Assembly: GCF_030272615.1 (NCBI RefSeq)
Contig: NC_081412.1
Location: 547,430,488-547,494,487, forward strand
Source of the DNA: Cryptomeria japonica
Lineage: Eukaryota > Streptophyta > Pinopsida > Cupressales > Cupressaceae
Length of the DNA stretch: 64,000 nucleotides
Reading direction: 5' to 3'
Shown here: one piece after another, positions 55,218 to 64,000 of the stretch
Layout: every line of letters starts with the position of its first letter
Position numbering within the stretch: position 1 is the first letter of the stretch
The notes under the pieces: model-generated
Told to the model about the DNA's origin: nothing
What the model saw: only the letters and a program-made list of their open reading frames with translations
The model's database searches: none
Translations under genes and position numbers: made by a program

Positions 55218-56000
55218 ATGGAGGATTTCAAATTCAAGGTTGAAAAGTTTAACGGCTAGAATTATCAGTTATGGAAAATGCAGATGGAGGATTACTTGTA
55301 TCAAAAGGATTTATGGTGGCCATTGGAAGGAAAGGAAAAGAAAGCGACCACAATGTCAGAAGAAGAGTGGGACATTTTAGATAGAAAGGCATTGGGATCC
55401 ATTCGATTGTGCCTTGCACCATCTGTAGCATTCAATATTACAAAAGAAAAAATGACTATAGATTTGATGGCGACATTGGCTAAGTTGTATGAGAAACCCT
55501 CGGCTTCGAATAAGGTATTTCTTATGAAGTGTTTGTTTAATTTGAAAATGAGTGAGGGAGGATCTGTAGCGGAGCACTTAAATGAATTTAATACAATTAC
55601 CAGTCAATTATCTTCAGTAAAAATTACCTTTGCAGAAGAGGTTAGGGCTCTCTTGATTTTATGTTCTTTGTCAGAAAGCTGGAATAGCTTGGTTATGGAT
55701 ATAAGTAACTCTGTCTCTGGTAAAAATACTTTGGTATTTGATGATATTGTTGGTGTTATCCTAAGCAAGGAAATGCGAAGGAAAAGCACAGGTGAGACTT
55801 CAACATCATCAAGTAGTGTTTTGAATGTGGAGAACAGAGGAAGATCAAAGGAAAGAGGAAAAGGCCCTTGGAATGAGAAGTCACTAGGGAAGTCAAAGAA
55901 AGGACGCTCTCAATCTAGAGGAAAGAAAGATTGCTAGTACTGCGGAAAGCCTGGTCATCTAAAGAAAGACTGTTGGTCTCGGAAAAAAAAAAGAAGGAGA
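55218..56000 (+). pseudogene. Tork-like gag with zinc knuckle
   Basis: Start ATG 55218 (MEDFKFKVEKFNG), a stop in place of the next codon (usually Trp or Ser in NYxxWK), then NYQLWKMQMEDYLYQKDL and an open stretch to 55937. Body: WDILDRKALGSIRLCL; LFNLKMSEGGSVAEHLNEFN. The knuckle reads C-stop-YCGKPGHLKKDCW (stop at 55935-55937 falls after its first Cys). An A10 run at 55983-55992 then causes a frameshift. Gag packages element RNA. Confidence 0.88.
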
Positions 56001-56505
56001 CAAAAATGAAAATGACAGTAAGGAAGCTAATATTGCAAGTAATACTTTACAAGATGCTTTAATCTTATATTTGGATAACGTTAATGATTCCTGGGTAATA
56101 GATTTTGGGGCTTCATTTCATTCTACACCCCATAGAAAATATTTTCTAGATTATGTTCAAGGTGATTTTGGATAGGTATATTTGGGTGATGATGAGCCCT
56201 GTCAAATTGTTGAAAAAGGAAAGATAAAGATCAAGTTGCAGAATGGAAATGACTGGTTTCTGTAGGAGGTAAGACATGTTCCTAACTTAAGAAGAAATTT
56301 AATTTCTGCAGGGCAACTAGGTAGTGAAGGTTGCATAGTTACCTTCTCAAACAATATCTAGAAGGTCACTAAAGGATCATTAGTAGTAGCTAAAGGTGCG
56401 AAGGTAGGCACATTATATCTGTGTACTGGTAACACTTACTCTACCTTAGCTACTACAGATAAAGTTACTGCAGGGACAACAACAATAGATGTTGCAAGAA
56501 CAGAT
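56001..56505 (+). pseudogene. Tork-like protease
   Basis: Reads NDSWVIDFGASFHSTPHRKY: the catalytic triplet, normally D-S-G, is D-F-G, so the active site is altered. Continues to VRHVPNLRRNLISAGQLGSE. Stops near 56174, 56263 and 56358 break it. Confidence 0.8.
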
Positions 56506-57380
56506 TCCATAATGTGGCACAATAGGCTTGGGCACATGAGTGAGAAAGGGATGAAAATCCTTCACTCCAAAAATCTATTTCCAGGACTAAAGAAGATTGA
56601 TTTAGAGTTCTGTGAAAACTATGTTTATGGTAAACAAAAAAGAGTCAGATTTCTCAAGGTTGGGAAAGAGAAGAAGAGTGAGAAGTTAGAGCTTGTGCAT
56701 TCAGATGTATGGGGACCGGCTTAGGTATCATCTCTTGGTGGCTCTTGTTATTATGTTATTTTTATTGATGACTCAACTAGAAAAACATGGGTATATTTCC
56801 TAAAACAAAAATCAGATGTTTTTGAAACTTTTAAGAAATGGAAAGCTTTGGTTGAGAATGAGATAGGAAAAAAGTTGAACTATCTCAGATTAGATAATGG
56901 AGGTGAGTATTGCAACAAAGCATTTGAAGATTACTGCTCCTTAAATGGAATTCGAAAGAAGAAGACAGTTCCAGGAACTCCACAGGAAAATGGTGTGTCA
57001 GAGAGAATGAATAGGACTGTCATGGAACACCCGAGGAGCATGAGATTGCATGCTGGATTGCCCTTACATTTCTGGGCAGATGTTGTACATGTTGTTGTCT
57101 ATTTGATAAATAGAGGATCTTCAACCCCTTTGGAAGGTGGTATTGCAGAGGAGGCATGAACTGGTAAAAAGGTAAATTATTCTTTTCTAAAAACCTTTGG
57201 TTGTGAAGCTTTTGTCCATGTTGATAAAGAAAACAAAACCAAGCTTGATGCTAAATCTTAGAAATGTACCTTCATTGGATATGGGATAGATTAATATGGC
57301 TATCGGTTATGGGATTTTGAAAATAAGAAAATAATTAGAAGTAGAGATTTTATATTCAATGAGACAGTTATGTATAAAAA
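56506..57380 (+). pseudogene. Tork-like integrase
   Basis: Zinc domain MWHNRLGHMSEKGMKIL...CENYVYGK, in which the last Cys (CxxC) has become Tyr. Core: LVHSDVWGP, FIDDSTRKTWVYFL, LRLDNGGEY and TPQENGVSERMNRT, with all three acidic residues present. C-terminal FLKTFGCEAFVHV and KCTFIGYG follow. Stops near 56722, 57157, 57259, 57292 and 57379. Confidence 0.88.
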
Positions 57381-58461
57381 ATAGATGCAGGAAAAGAAGC
57401 ATGAACAAGACAAACAAGAATATGTGGTGTTGGATGAGATTTCTCAAAATGAAATGCCACAGGTACCTGATGCTCAGCAACAACAGATTGTCCCACAAAC
57501 TCCTGCAAGTGTTAGACATTGTACAAGGTCAAGTAGACCCCTTGAAAGATTTTCTCCTTCTTTGTATTCTATTTTATTAACTGATTCTGGTGAACCCGAA
57601 GAATATGAAGAAGCAATGCAGGTGGATGCCAAACAATAGTGGGAGCTAGGCATGATAAAGGAGATGGACTCCTTGATGAAAAATAAGACTTGGGACTTAG
57701 TCCATTTACCTGCAGAAAAAAGAGCTTTTCCTAACAAATGGGTTTATAGGTTGAAGGAGGAGGAAGGGGGTCAGAAAAGATATAAGGCCAAACTTGTGGT
57801 AAAAGGTTTTGCACAAAAAAAGGGTATAGATTATGATGAAATATTTTCTCCAATTGTAAAAATGACTTCAATTAGAACTGTACTTAGTCTTGTGGCTGCA
57901 AATGATTTACATCTTGAACAATTAGATGTCAAAATAGCTTTTCCGCATGAAGATTTGGAGGAGGAAATTTACATGTTGCAACCACAGGGATATGAGGTCA
58001 AAGGTAACGAGAACTTGGTGTGCAGGTTGAAGAAAAGTTTGTATGGCCTAAAGCAAGCACCTCGACAATGGTATTTAAAATTTGATAGTTTCATGGCTGA
58101 ACACGGTTATCATAGATGTCATTCTGATCATTGTGTATATTTTAAGGGATTGGATAATGGCAGTTATATTATCCTGTTGCTTTATGTTGATGACATGCTT
58201 GTTGCTGGGTCTAATATGCAACATATAAATGATCTTCAACAAAAATTAGCCAAGTCATTTGCTATGAAGGATTTGGGTGCAGCTAAGAAAATTCTCGATA
58301 TGAGGATTACATGGGACAGGAAAAATAGAACCTTGAATTTGTCCCAAAGTGAGTATATAAAGAAGGTGTTGAAAAGATTTAACATGCAGGATGCAAAAGC
58401 AGTTAGTACACCTTTGGCTAGTCATTTCAAATTGACTAAGGAGATGTGCCCAAAGGCATAG
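57381..58461 (+). pseudogene. Tork-like reverse transcriptase
   Basis: 57652-58461 is open (269 codons): NKWVYRLKEEEGGQKRYKAK, VVKGFAQKKGIDYDEIFSPI, HLEQLDVKIAFPHEDLEEE (Asp kept; the usual TAFLHG is altered to IAFPHE), SLYGLKQAPRQWYLKF and the active-site LLYVDDMLVAGS near 58185. A stop at 57637-57639 separates the linker. RT activity would need the rest of the polyprotein. Confidence 0.88.
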
Positions 58462-59143
58462 GAAGAGGTTAATAAAATTTCTAACATCTCATATTCATTA
58501 GTTGTTGGTAGTCTGACATATGCAATGGTATGCACAAGGCCAGATATTGCACATGCAGTGGGAGTTGTGAGCAGGTTTATGAGTAATCCAGGTATGGAAC
58601 ATTGGAATGTTGTGAAATGGATCCTTCGGTATTTGAAAGGAACCACTACGAAGGCATTATGTTTCAAAGGATCTAATGCTTCTCTTAGTGGATTTGTTGA
58701 CTCTAATCTGGCAGGTGATATTGATTCACAAAGGAGTACTACAGGGTATGTTTTTACTATAGGGGGAACTGCAGTTAGTTGGATTTTTAGGCTACAAAAG
58801 GTTGTTGCACTTTCAACCACTGAAGCTGAGTATGTTGCTACTACAGAAGCCAGCAAGTAGATGATTTGGTTACAATGTTTTCTAGAGGAAATGGGTCAGA
58901 CACAGGAGGATCACCCATTGTATACTGATAGCCAGAGTGCCATTCATCTTGCAAAGAACTCTACTTTTCATTCAAGGACAAAGCACATTTAGCTCAGGTA
59001 CCACTTCATCCGGACTGTTTTGGAGGAGGGTCAGTTACGGCTTGAGAAGATTCACACAAGTGAGAATCCTGCCGATATGTTCATGAAGGCAGTTCCACAG
59101 GAGAAGCTTATTTCTTCATCAGTTTTTGTTGGTCTTCTTGATT
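58462..59143 (+). pseudogene. Tork-like RNase H
   Basis: 58525-58860: RPDIAHAVGVVSRFMSNPG, FVDSNLAGDIDSQRSTTGY (the usual DAD-type site reads DSN), ALSTTEAEYVATTEA (Glu). After a stop at 58858: YTDSQSAIHLAKNSTFHSRT (Asp), another stop at about 58990, then ENPADMFMKAVPQEKL and the end ..GLLD at about 59142. Confidence 0.85.
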
Positions 59144-59281
59144 GATAATTGTGGAATTTATACCAATCGAGTCCTAGTGTTTTATCTAGCGGATGTTGCA
59201 TGTATAGTGGTGTCGTATAGTATCAGTCTCCAAGTGGGAGATTGTTTGGTGTGGAGCCTGATGAGTCTCCAAGTGGGAGAT

Positions 59282-59446
59282 TGTTGAAAAGTGGTGACTA
59301 ATCAGCAAAGTACTATACACTCAGCACGTAACCCATTCTAGGTGAACCACGTTAAATCTCTGTGTTAGCTATGTCCTATTTTATTTCTTTATCTTTTGTA
59401 CTTAAATCTACATATAATTGTTAGTTCATATTTGCTTCGGATTTGC
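59282..59446 (+). repeat. 3' LTR of the Tork-like element
   Basis: Begins TGTTGAAAAGTGGTGAC after the purine tract CAAGTGGGAGAT (a second copy of that tract lies at 59231-59242). The exact end is uncertain: the 5' remnant suggests near TTTGCTTC(A/G). Length about 165 bases, short as in other Tork elements. Confidence 0.7.
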
Positions 59447-59460
59447 TTGAAACCCTAACG

Positions 59461-59543
59461 TATAGGACCCCTTAAGACACCAAATTGTGTCATTAGGGGT
59501 CATACGGTGTCCTAAGGGGTCATATGGTGTCCCATGAACCCTT
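59461..59543. repeat. Satellite block between the Tork-like element and the GC-richer insert
   Basis: GACACCAAATTGTGTC, GGTCATACGGTGTCC and CCCATGAACCCTT, same family as 54575-55135. It ends in the middle of a satellite phrase that resumes at 62562. Confidence 0.85.
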
Positions 59544-62500
59544 CCTAAACCCTAAACCCTAAACATATACCGCAGCAGACCAATGCATCTGGATCTTTCC
59601 TAAAGAGTGGTCTCCAGTTCCAAGCGCTTGATATAACCTTCACACCAAGAGCACAAGCCATTTAGCCATCGATTAGCCATTCAGTCATTGATTATTTAAG
59701 GCACTAATGGTCCAATCAACTCAATATCGAAACCAGGGAAAACATACGATGCATCTCTAATCTATGTATTTATTATCTATAATTACGATGCATCTCACAG
59801 CGTGCCTTGACAAGGCTAGAACAAGAAGGATTAAAACCTACGACTCTGAGATGATACCACTACAGCTCATCACAGTAAATTACCTATAATTATCACTTTG
59901 GGTAAGGATGCCCATATCTATGTAGAGCTTAGTGCTCTTGTCACATAAATTCCCCCCCCCACCCTCCATAGCCCAACTTCTGCCTTAGAATAGTAGGGGG
60001 ATGGATGGATGCTTAAATCCATAGTTCCGAGAAAGGAAAAAAACCCCATAGTTTCTATAGGGCTCCAACCAACCCAGGGGCCTATAATTTCGAGAGGGTC
60101 TCAAATTCTGATCCACTGCGGGGTCATGCTTTTTTAGACGTGGGAGGACTTTAGTCCAATCATGGGCCTAACCCCGAGATGGGCGAACGCCCATGATCAG
60201 ACTAAAGTCGCGGGGGAATCTTCACGCTATAGTTCCAGAGGTGGTTACACTTCTCAAAATAGCTCGGTGCCAAACACCTTGTGAATGATTTTTCTCCTAA
60301 ATGTTCTATGTTCCAGGTCTGCCTGGGATTCCGAGCACTCAACATCCATCCATATTTGAATTCGCGCTTCGACCACTATCTTCAGATGAAGGGATTATTG
60401 GCAGTTGATTCAATCAAGTCCCCAGGGCTAGACTCACTTGAAGAAGGGTTGGTCAATAGGGTCTTGATCATGATCATGTAGCAACCAAGGCATCTGATCA
60501 GGGAAATGAATCTACCTTAATCATCGGGTGGGTGTTCACCAGGAATAAGTACCGGATGGGTCAGTAGCGGGTGGGAGGACATACTAAATGACTATGGAAT
60601 TGGTTGGCGATCAGCATCACAATGAAACGTCCTACCTTTGATAGTGGTGGAATAGGTCCAATCATAAGAAATGATTATGTAGGAGCAGAAGGTAACGACA
60701 AATGAAATTTGTACACGGATGTAGTAACCACTTCGACGTGAGTGAAGAGAGCCCGTGAGTTGAGCGTCGTTTATTCGTGGGATGCTATTTCTGAACCATG
60801 AATAAATGAATTCTATGTCGCCTCCTACTGTTCTCGCCAATATCCCCACCCAACTATAGGTTCCCTCCCACCCTGATGAACACTAGGTTTGGAGAGGAAA
60901 TGGTTCTGGGCCTTCGGAGCGGAATTGACTATAACCTTACTTACGCCCCGCCCAAAATCGATATGATTAGGTCTATGTAGCTAGACTAGTGTGACCCTAC
61001 GCCCCGCTCGTAAGGCGGCTGTTGATTGAGTCATGGAAAAACCTTTATGAACCAACTATAGGTAGAATTGATGGGGCCCTACTATCTATAGGCGGTCCCC
61101 GATTATAAGTTCTCATTGACCACGCCCTATAGGGACCAGGCTATCCACCCCCATTATAGAAGATAGGGCACCAGAACCCACTATAGGAGGGATAGGGGAG
61201 CGGATAGATAGGAAGGAAGCGACTTAGCTAGCTCTCGCACCAACTCACTATACAACTAAAATCAAAATCCCCCTACTATTCTATGGGGCCATGCCGATCC
61301 ACCTGAATCTATTCTCGGAGCGTAGGTGCCACTCTCACATCATACAGATCCGTCCCGCATAGGTGCGTCGCCGGCCCTTGGTTTTACTGTCCTATATAGC
61401 CACATAGGTGTTTATACTATCCTGCATAGGTGGTTAGATGTGGCTGATGAACTCCATCGTATTTGTTTCCAAAACAACACTCGGCTTGCTTTGGACCCGT
61501 ATAGATTGAATTCTGATCTGCGGCGGCCCCGGGCATTTGGGCGAGATCGACTTTGACTAGGCTAGAAGTCTCACACCTATCTGTATCCATTTTTGTTTCA
61601 TCATTATCACTGAAGTGATGTCACGATCGGTCGCTCTGAACCACCTTATTGTCTACTCTATAGAGCACTCTCCCAGCAGAATATTCAATACGTGTTCTCC
61701 CTCGAAGTGTTACCCGAACATCAAGCTTTATCGCCAACCCTTGCCTAGCCCCTATGCAGGGGTAGGCGGGAGGATATAGTAAGGGCCGGACCAACCCAAA
61801 CCAACATAGGAAATGTGGGTGGGGGGAATGGAGCACCAACACCACCACTGAACATAAACACCAGCACCTATTTGGCTGCACAACTATAGTCATTCGATTT
61901 CGACAATTGAATCGAGATACAACAACTACAATTCTATGGGTCTACCGTACATGTGTTGAATTTCACTAACACCTCACCACCTCACTGACATAGGTAGGGT
62001 GGCGAGGCACGAGGCATAGGGAATAAAAATGCCCTACTATCTATATGGCACATTGACAAAAAGAATATCCCGAGTTAGAAAGGTAGGGCTCGGCTTATCA
62101 ATTAGCTCTGGGTCAACTTTGAAGTCAACTACTGGATTCACTGCTCGCTTATAGAATGGTAGGGCAACCAGAGGAGTTGTATCTGGCACTTATGCAAGTT
62201 TCCTACTCCCCTACCTGCTTTTGACTCAACTAGATCAATTCATTTTGGGTCAACTGAATCAACAACTGGTGGTGCCTCTGCCTTTGCTACTGATGGATCA
62301 ACTGAATCAGCTACTTCCACCCCTACTTCTGCTGGATCAACTGGGTCAACAAGTGGTAGTACCTCTGCTATTGCCTCTCCTACTACCGGATCCCCCATTG
62401 TTTATATATGCAATTGGTTCAACGTCGATCAATGGCTAGAACGAGTTCATATGCTTGCATAGGATGGTCAAAGAGTAGGAAAAAGCAAAGTCGGTTGCAG

Positions 62501-62561
62501 GAGCAAGGATGGTAGCATAGCTTGTTTTAGTTTTGATATACAATGATGCTCTATTTAAGTG
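59544..62561. other. 3-kb non-satellite insert, possibly organellar DNA; starts with telomere-like repeats
   Basis: Begins CCTAAACCCTAAACCCTAAA and then changes to DNA of visibly higher GC with recurring phrases: CCCTACTATCTATA (61079, 62032), CCTACTATTCTATGGGG (61271) and TACGCCCCGC (60942, 60999). No satellite, LTR or transposase motifs occur. Short ORFs (60281-60481; 61326-61556; 60592-60849 minus) are unrecognised. Short phrase repeats and such composition are typical of seed-plant mitochondrial intergenic DNA, but no mitochondrial gene was identified, so this is a guess. Confidence 0.35.
62161..62461 (+). other. Open Ser/Thr-rich reading, no start codon
   Basis: A plus-strand frame without ATG runs about 100 codons to the TAG at 62459 with repetitive Gly-Ser-Thr content (GSTESATSTPTSAGSTGSTS) and ends VYICNWFNVDQWLERVHMLA. 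Its bias comes from a tandem GGATCAACTGAATCA-like repeat (62235-62350). It may be a remnant of a repeat-bearing gene in the insert; it may equally be chance. Confidence 0.25.
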
Positions 62562-64000
62562 ATGACCTCTTAGGACACCATATGACCCCTAATGATGCCA
62601 TATTGGGTCACTTTGGGTCATATTGTGTCCTAAGGGGTCATATTGTGTCCTACAACCCCTTAGGACAACATATGACCCCTAACGACACCATAGGACCCCT
62701 TAAGACACTAAAGCATGTCATTAGGGGTCATATGGTGTCTTAAGGGGTCATTGGACATAATGTGACCCCTTAGGACACAATATTACCCAAAGCAACCCAA
62801 TATGGTGTCATTAGGGGTCATATGGTGTCCTAAGAGGTCATAAGGGTTCATGAGACACCATATGATCCCTTAGGACACCATATGACCCCAAACGACATGA
62901 TTTGGTGTCTTAAGGGGTCCTATGGTGTCGTTAGGGGTCATATGGTGTCTTGGGACACCATATGACCCCTTAAGACACCAAATTGTGTCATTATAGGTCA
63001 TTTGTTGTCCTAAGGGTTTGTAAGACACAATATGACCCCTTAGGACACAATATGACATAAAGCAGCCCAATATGGTGTCATTAGGGGTGATATGGTGCCC
63101 TTATGGACACCATATGATCCCTATGGACACCATAGGACCCCTTAAGACACCAAATTGTGTCGTTATGGGTCATACGGTGTCCCATGAACCCTTATAACCT
63201 CTTAGGACACCATATGACCCCTAATGACACCATACTGGGTTTCTTTGGGTCATATTGTGTCCTAAGGGGTCGTAAGACACAATACGACCCCTTAGGACAC
63301 AATATGACCCAAAGCAACCCAATATGGTGTCATTAGGGGTCATATGGTGTCCTAAGACACCACATGAGCCCTATGGACACCATATGACCCCTAACGACAC
63401 CATAGGACCGCTTAAGACACTAAATCATGTCGTTAGGGGTCATATGGTGTCCTAAGGGGTCATAGGACACAATATGACCCCTTAGGACACAATATGACCC
63501 AAAGCAACCCAATATGGTGTCATTAGGGGTCATATAGTGTCCTAAGAGGTCATAAGGGTTCATGGAACACCATATGACCCCTAACGACACAATTTGGTGT
63601 CTTAAGGGGTCCTATGGTGTCCATAGGGGTCATATGGTGTCCTACAACCCCTTAGGACACCATATGACCCCTTAAGACACCATATTTGGTTGTTATGGGT
63701 CATATTGTGTCCTAGTGGGTCATATTGTGTCATATGACTCCTTTAAGACATCTTATGACTCCTTAGGACACCATATGACCCCTAATGACACCATATTGGT
63801 TCACTTTGGGTCATATTGTGTCTTAGGACCCCTTAGGACAACATATAATTCATAATGACATAATTTGGTGTCTTCGGGGGTCATATGGTGTCCCATGAAC
63901 CCTTATGACCTCTTAGGACACCATATGACCCCTAATGACACCATATTGGGTCGCTTCGGGTCATATTATGTCCTAAGGGGTCATATTGTGTCCTACAACC
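62562..64000. repeat. Satellite with GGTCATATGGTGTCCTAAGG core (right block, reaches window end)
   Basis: Over 1.4 kb of the family of 54575-55135. Phrases such as GACACCATATGACCCCTAAT, CAATATGGTGTCATTAGG and TTAAGGGGTCCTATGGTGTC recur in both orientations at short, irregular spacing. Higher-order repeats are visible (63180-63330 resembles 63890-64000). Overlapping ORFs are artefacts. Confidence 0.88.

Larger units (their letters stand above)
55136..59446 (+). mobile_element. Ty1/copia retrotransposon, Tork/Tnt1-like, 5' LTR almost lost
   Basis: Plus-strand element with primer site TGGTATCAAAGC (55159-55170), gag, knuckle, protease, integrase, RT, RNase H, purine tract and a short 3' LTR starting TGTTGAAAAGTGG at 59282. 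Only about 20 bases matching the 3' LTR end (GTTCATATTTGCTTC) remain before the primer site. Protein style (WHNRLGHMSEKGMK; VHSDVWGP; LDVKIAFPHEDLEEEIYM) is that of Tnt1-type elements, hence Tork. It sits inside the satellite and has many stops. Confidence 0.9.

Noticed and set aside
61326-61556. 76-codon ORF as a mitochondrial gene
   Set aside because: I compared it mentally with sdh3, sdh4 and ribosomal proteins and saw no convincing match.
62543-63070. Short ORFs in the right satellite block
   Set aside because: Translations of satellite repeats, with paralogous ORFs recurring in shifted frames.

Overview
The window is intergenic DNA of a large, repeat-rich plant genome. It is AT-rich, almost every recognisable coding stretch belongs to a transposable element, and the interstitial telomere-like repeats are the plant type (CCCTAAA). 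The species cannot be read from the sequence; a gymnosperm-sized genome would fit. No intact ordinary host gene, tRNA, rRNA or CRISPR array was found.

Layout. 1-11383: minus-strand Ty3/gypsy element of the Tat type (gag, protease, G-patch segment, RT, RNase H, second RNase H, integrase), with its 5' LTR at 10617-11383 and its 3' LTR outside the window. 11594-18932: minus-strand Ty1/copia element (SIRE-like) with both LTRs and a GGACC target duplication. 22600-29418: a second, related SIRE-like copia element whose 5' LTR has lost its outer part. 34886-40072: a young non-autonomous copia derivative that keeps only gag-protease (480-bp LTRs, ATAGG duplication). 40111-46892: a non-autonomous LTR element (AAGTT duplication) carrying a zinc-knuckle gag-like ORF plus a large coiled-coil ORF. 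55136-about 59446: plus-strand Tork/Tnt1-like copia element. 49.5-50.7, 54.6-55.1, 59.46-59.54 and 62.56-64.0 kb: palindrome-rich satellites built on a CCTAAGGGGTCATATG-like core. 59.54-62.56 kb: a compositionally different insert, possibly organellar, dropped precisely into satellite.

The insertions are nested. The coiled-coil ORF seen in the 40111-46892 element also exists as a second, minus-strand copy split across the window: its N-terminal half is at 51.5-53.6 kb and its C-terminal half at 19.6-18.9 plus 11.59-11.38 kb. The roughly 31 kb between the halves carries inverted GGGGG...CGAATGAAC motifs near both ends, a plus-strand intron-containing transposase-like pseudogene (29.7-32.8 kb) and an unrecognised minus-strand pseudogene (48.5-47.1 kb, perhaps ending at 34.5 kb). 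Without the three younger LTR elements inside it, about 12-13 kb remains. The best single reading is a large two-gene DNA transposon inserted into a retrotransposon-type ORF and then invaded by LTR elements.

What is solid: the LTR boundaries, target duplications, domain orders, and the homology between the two coiled-coil ORF copies and between the two Tat leaders. What is inference: the DNA-transposon reading, exon joins, the organellar origin of the 59.5-62.6 kb insert, and lineage names.
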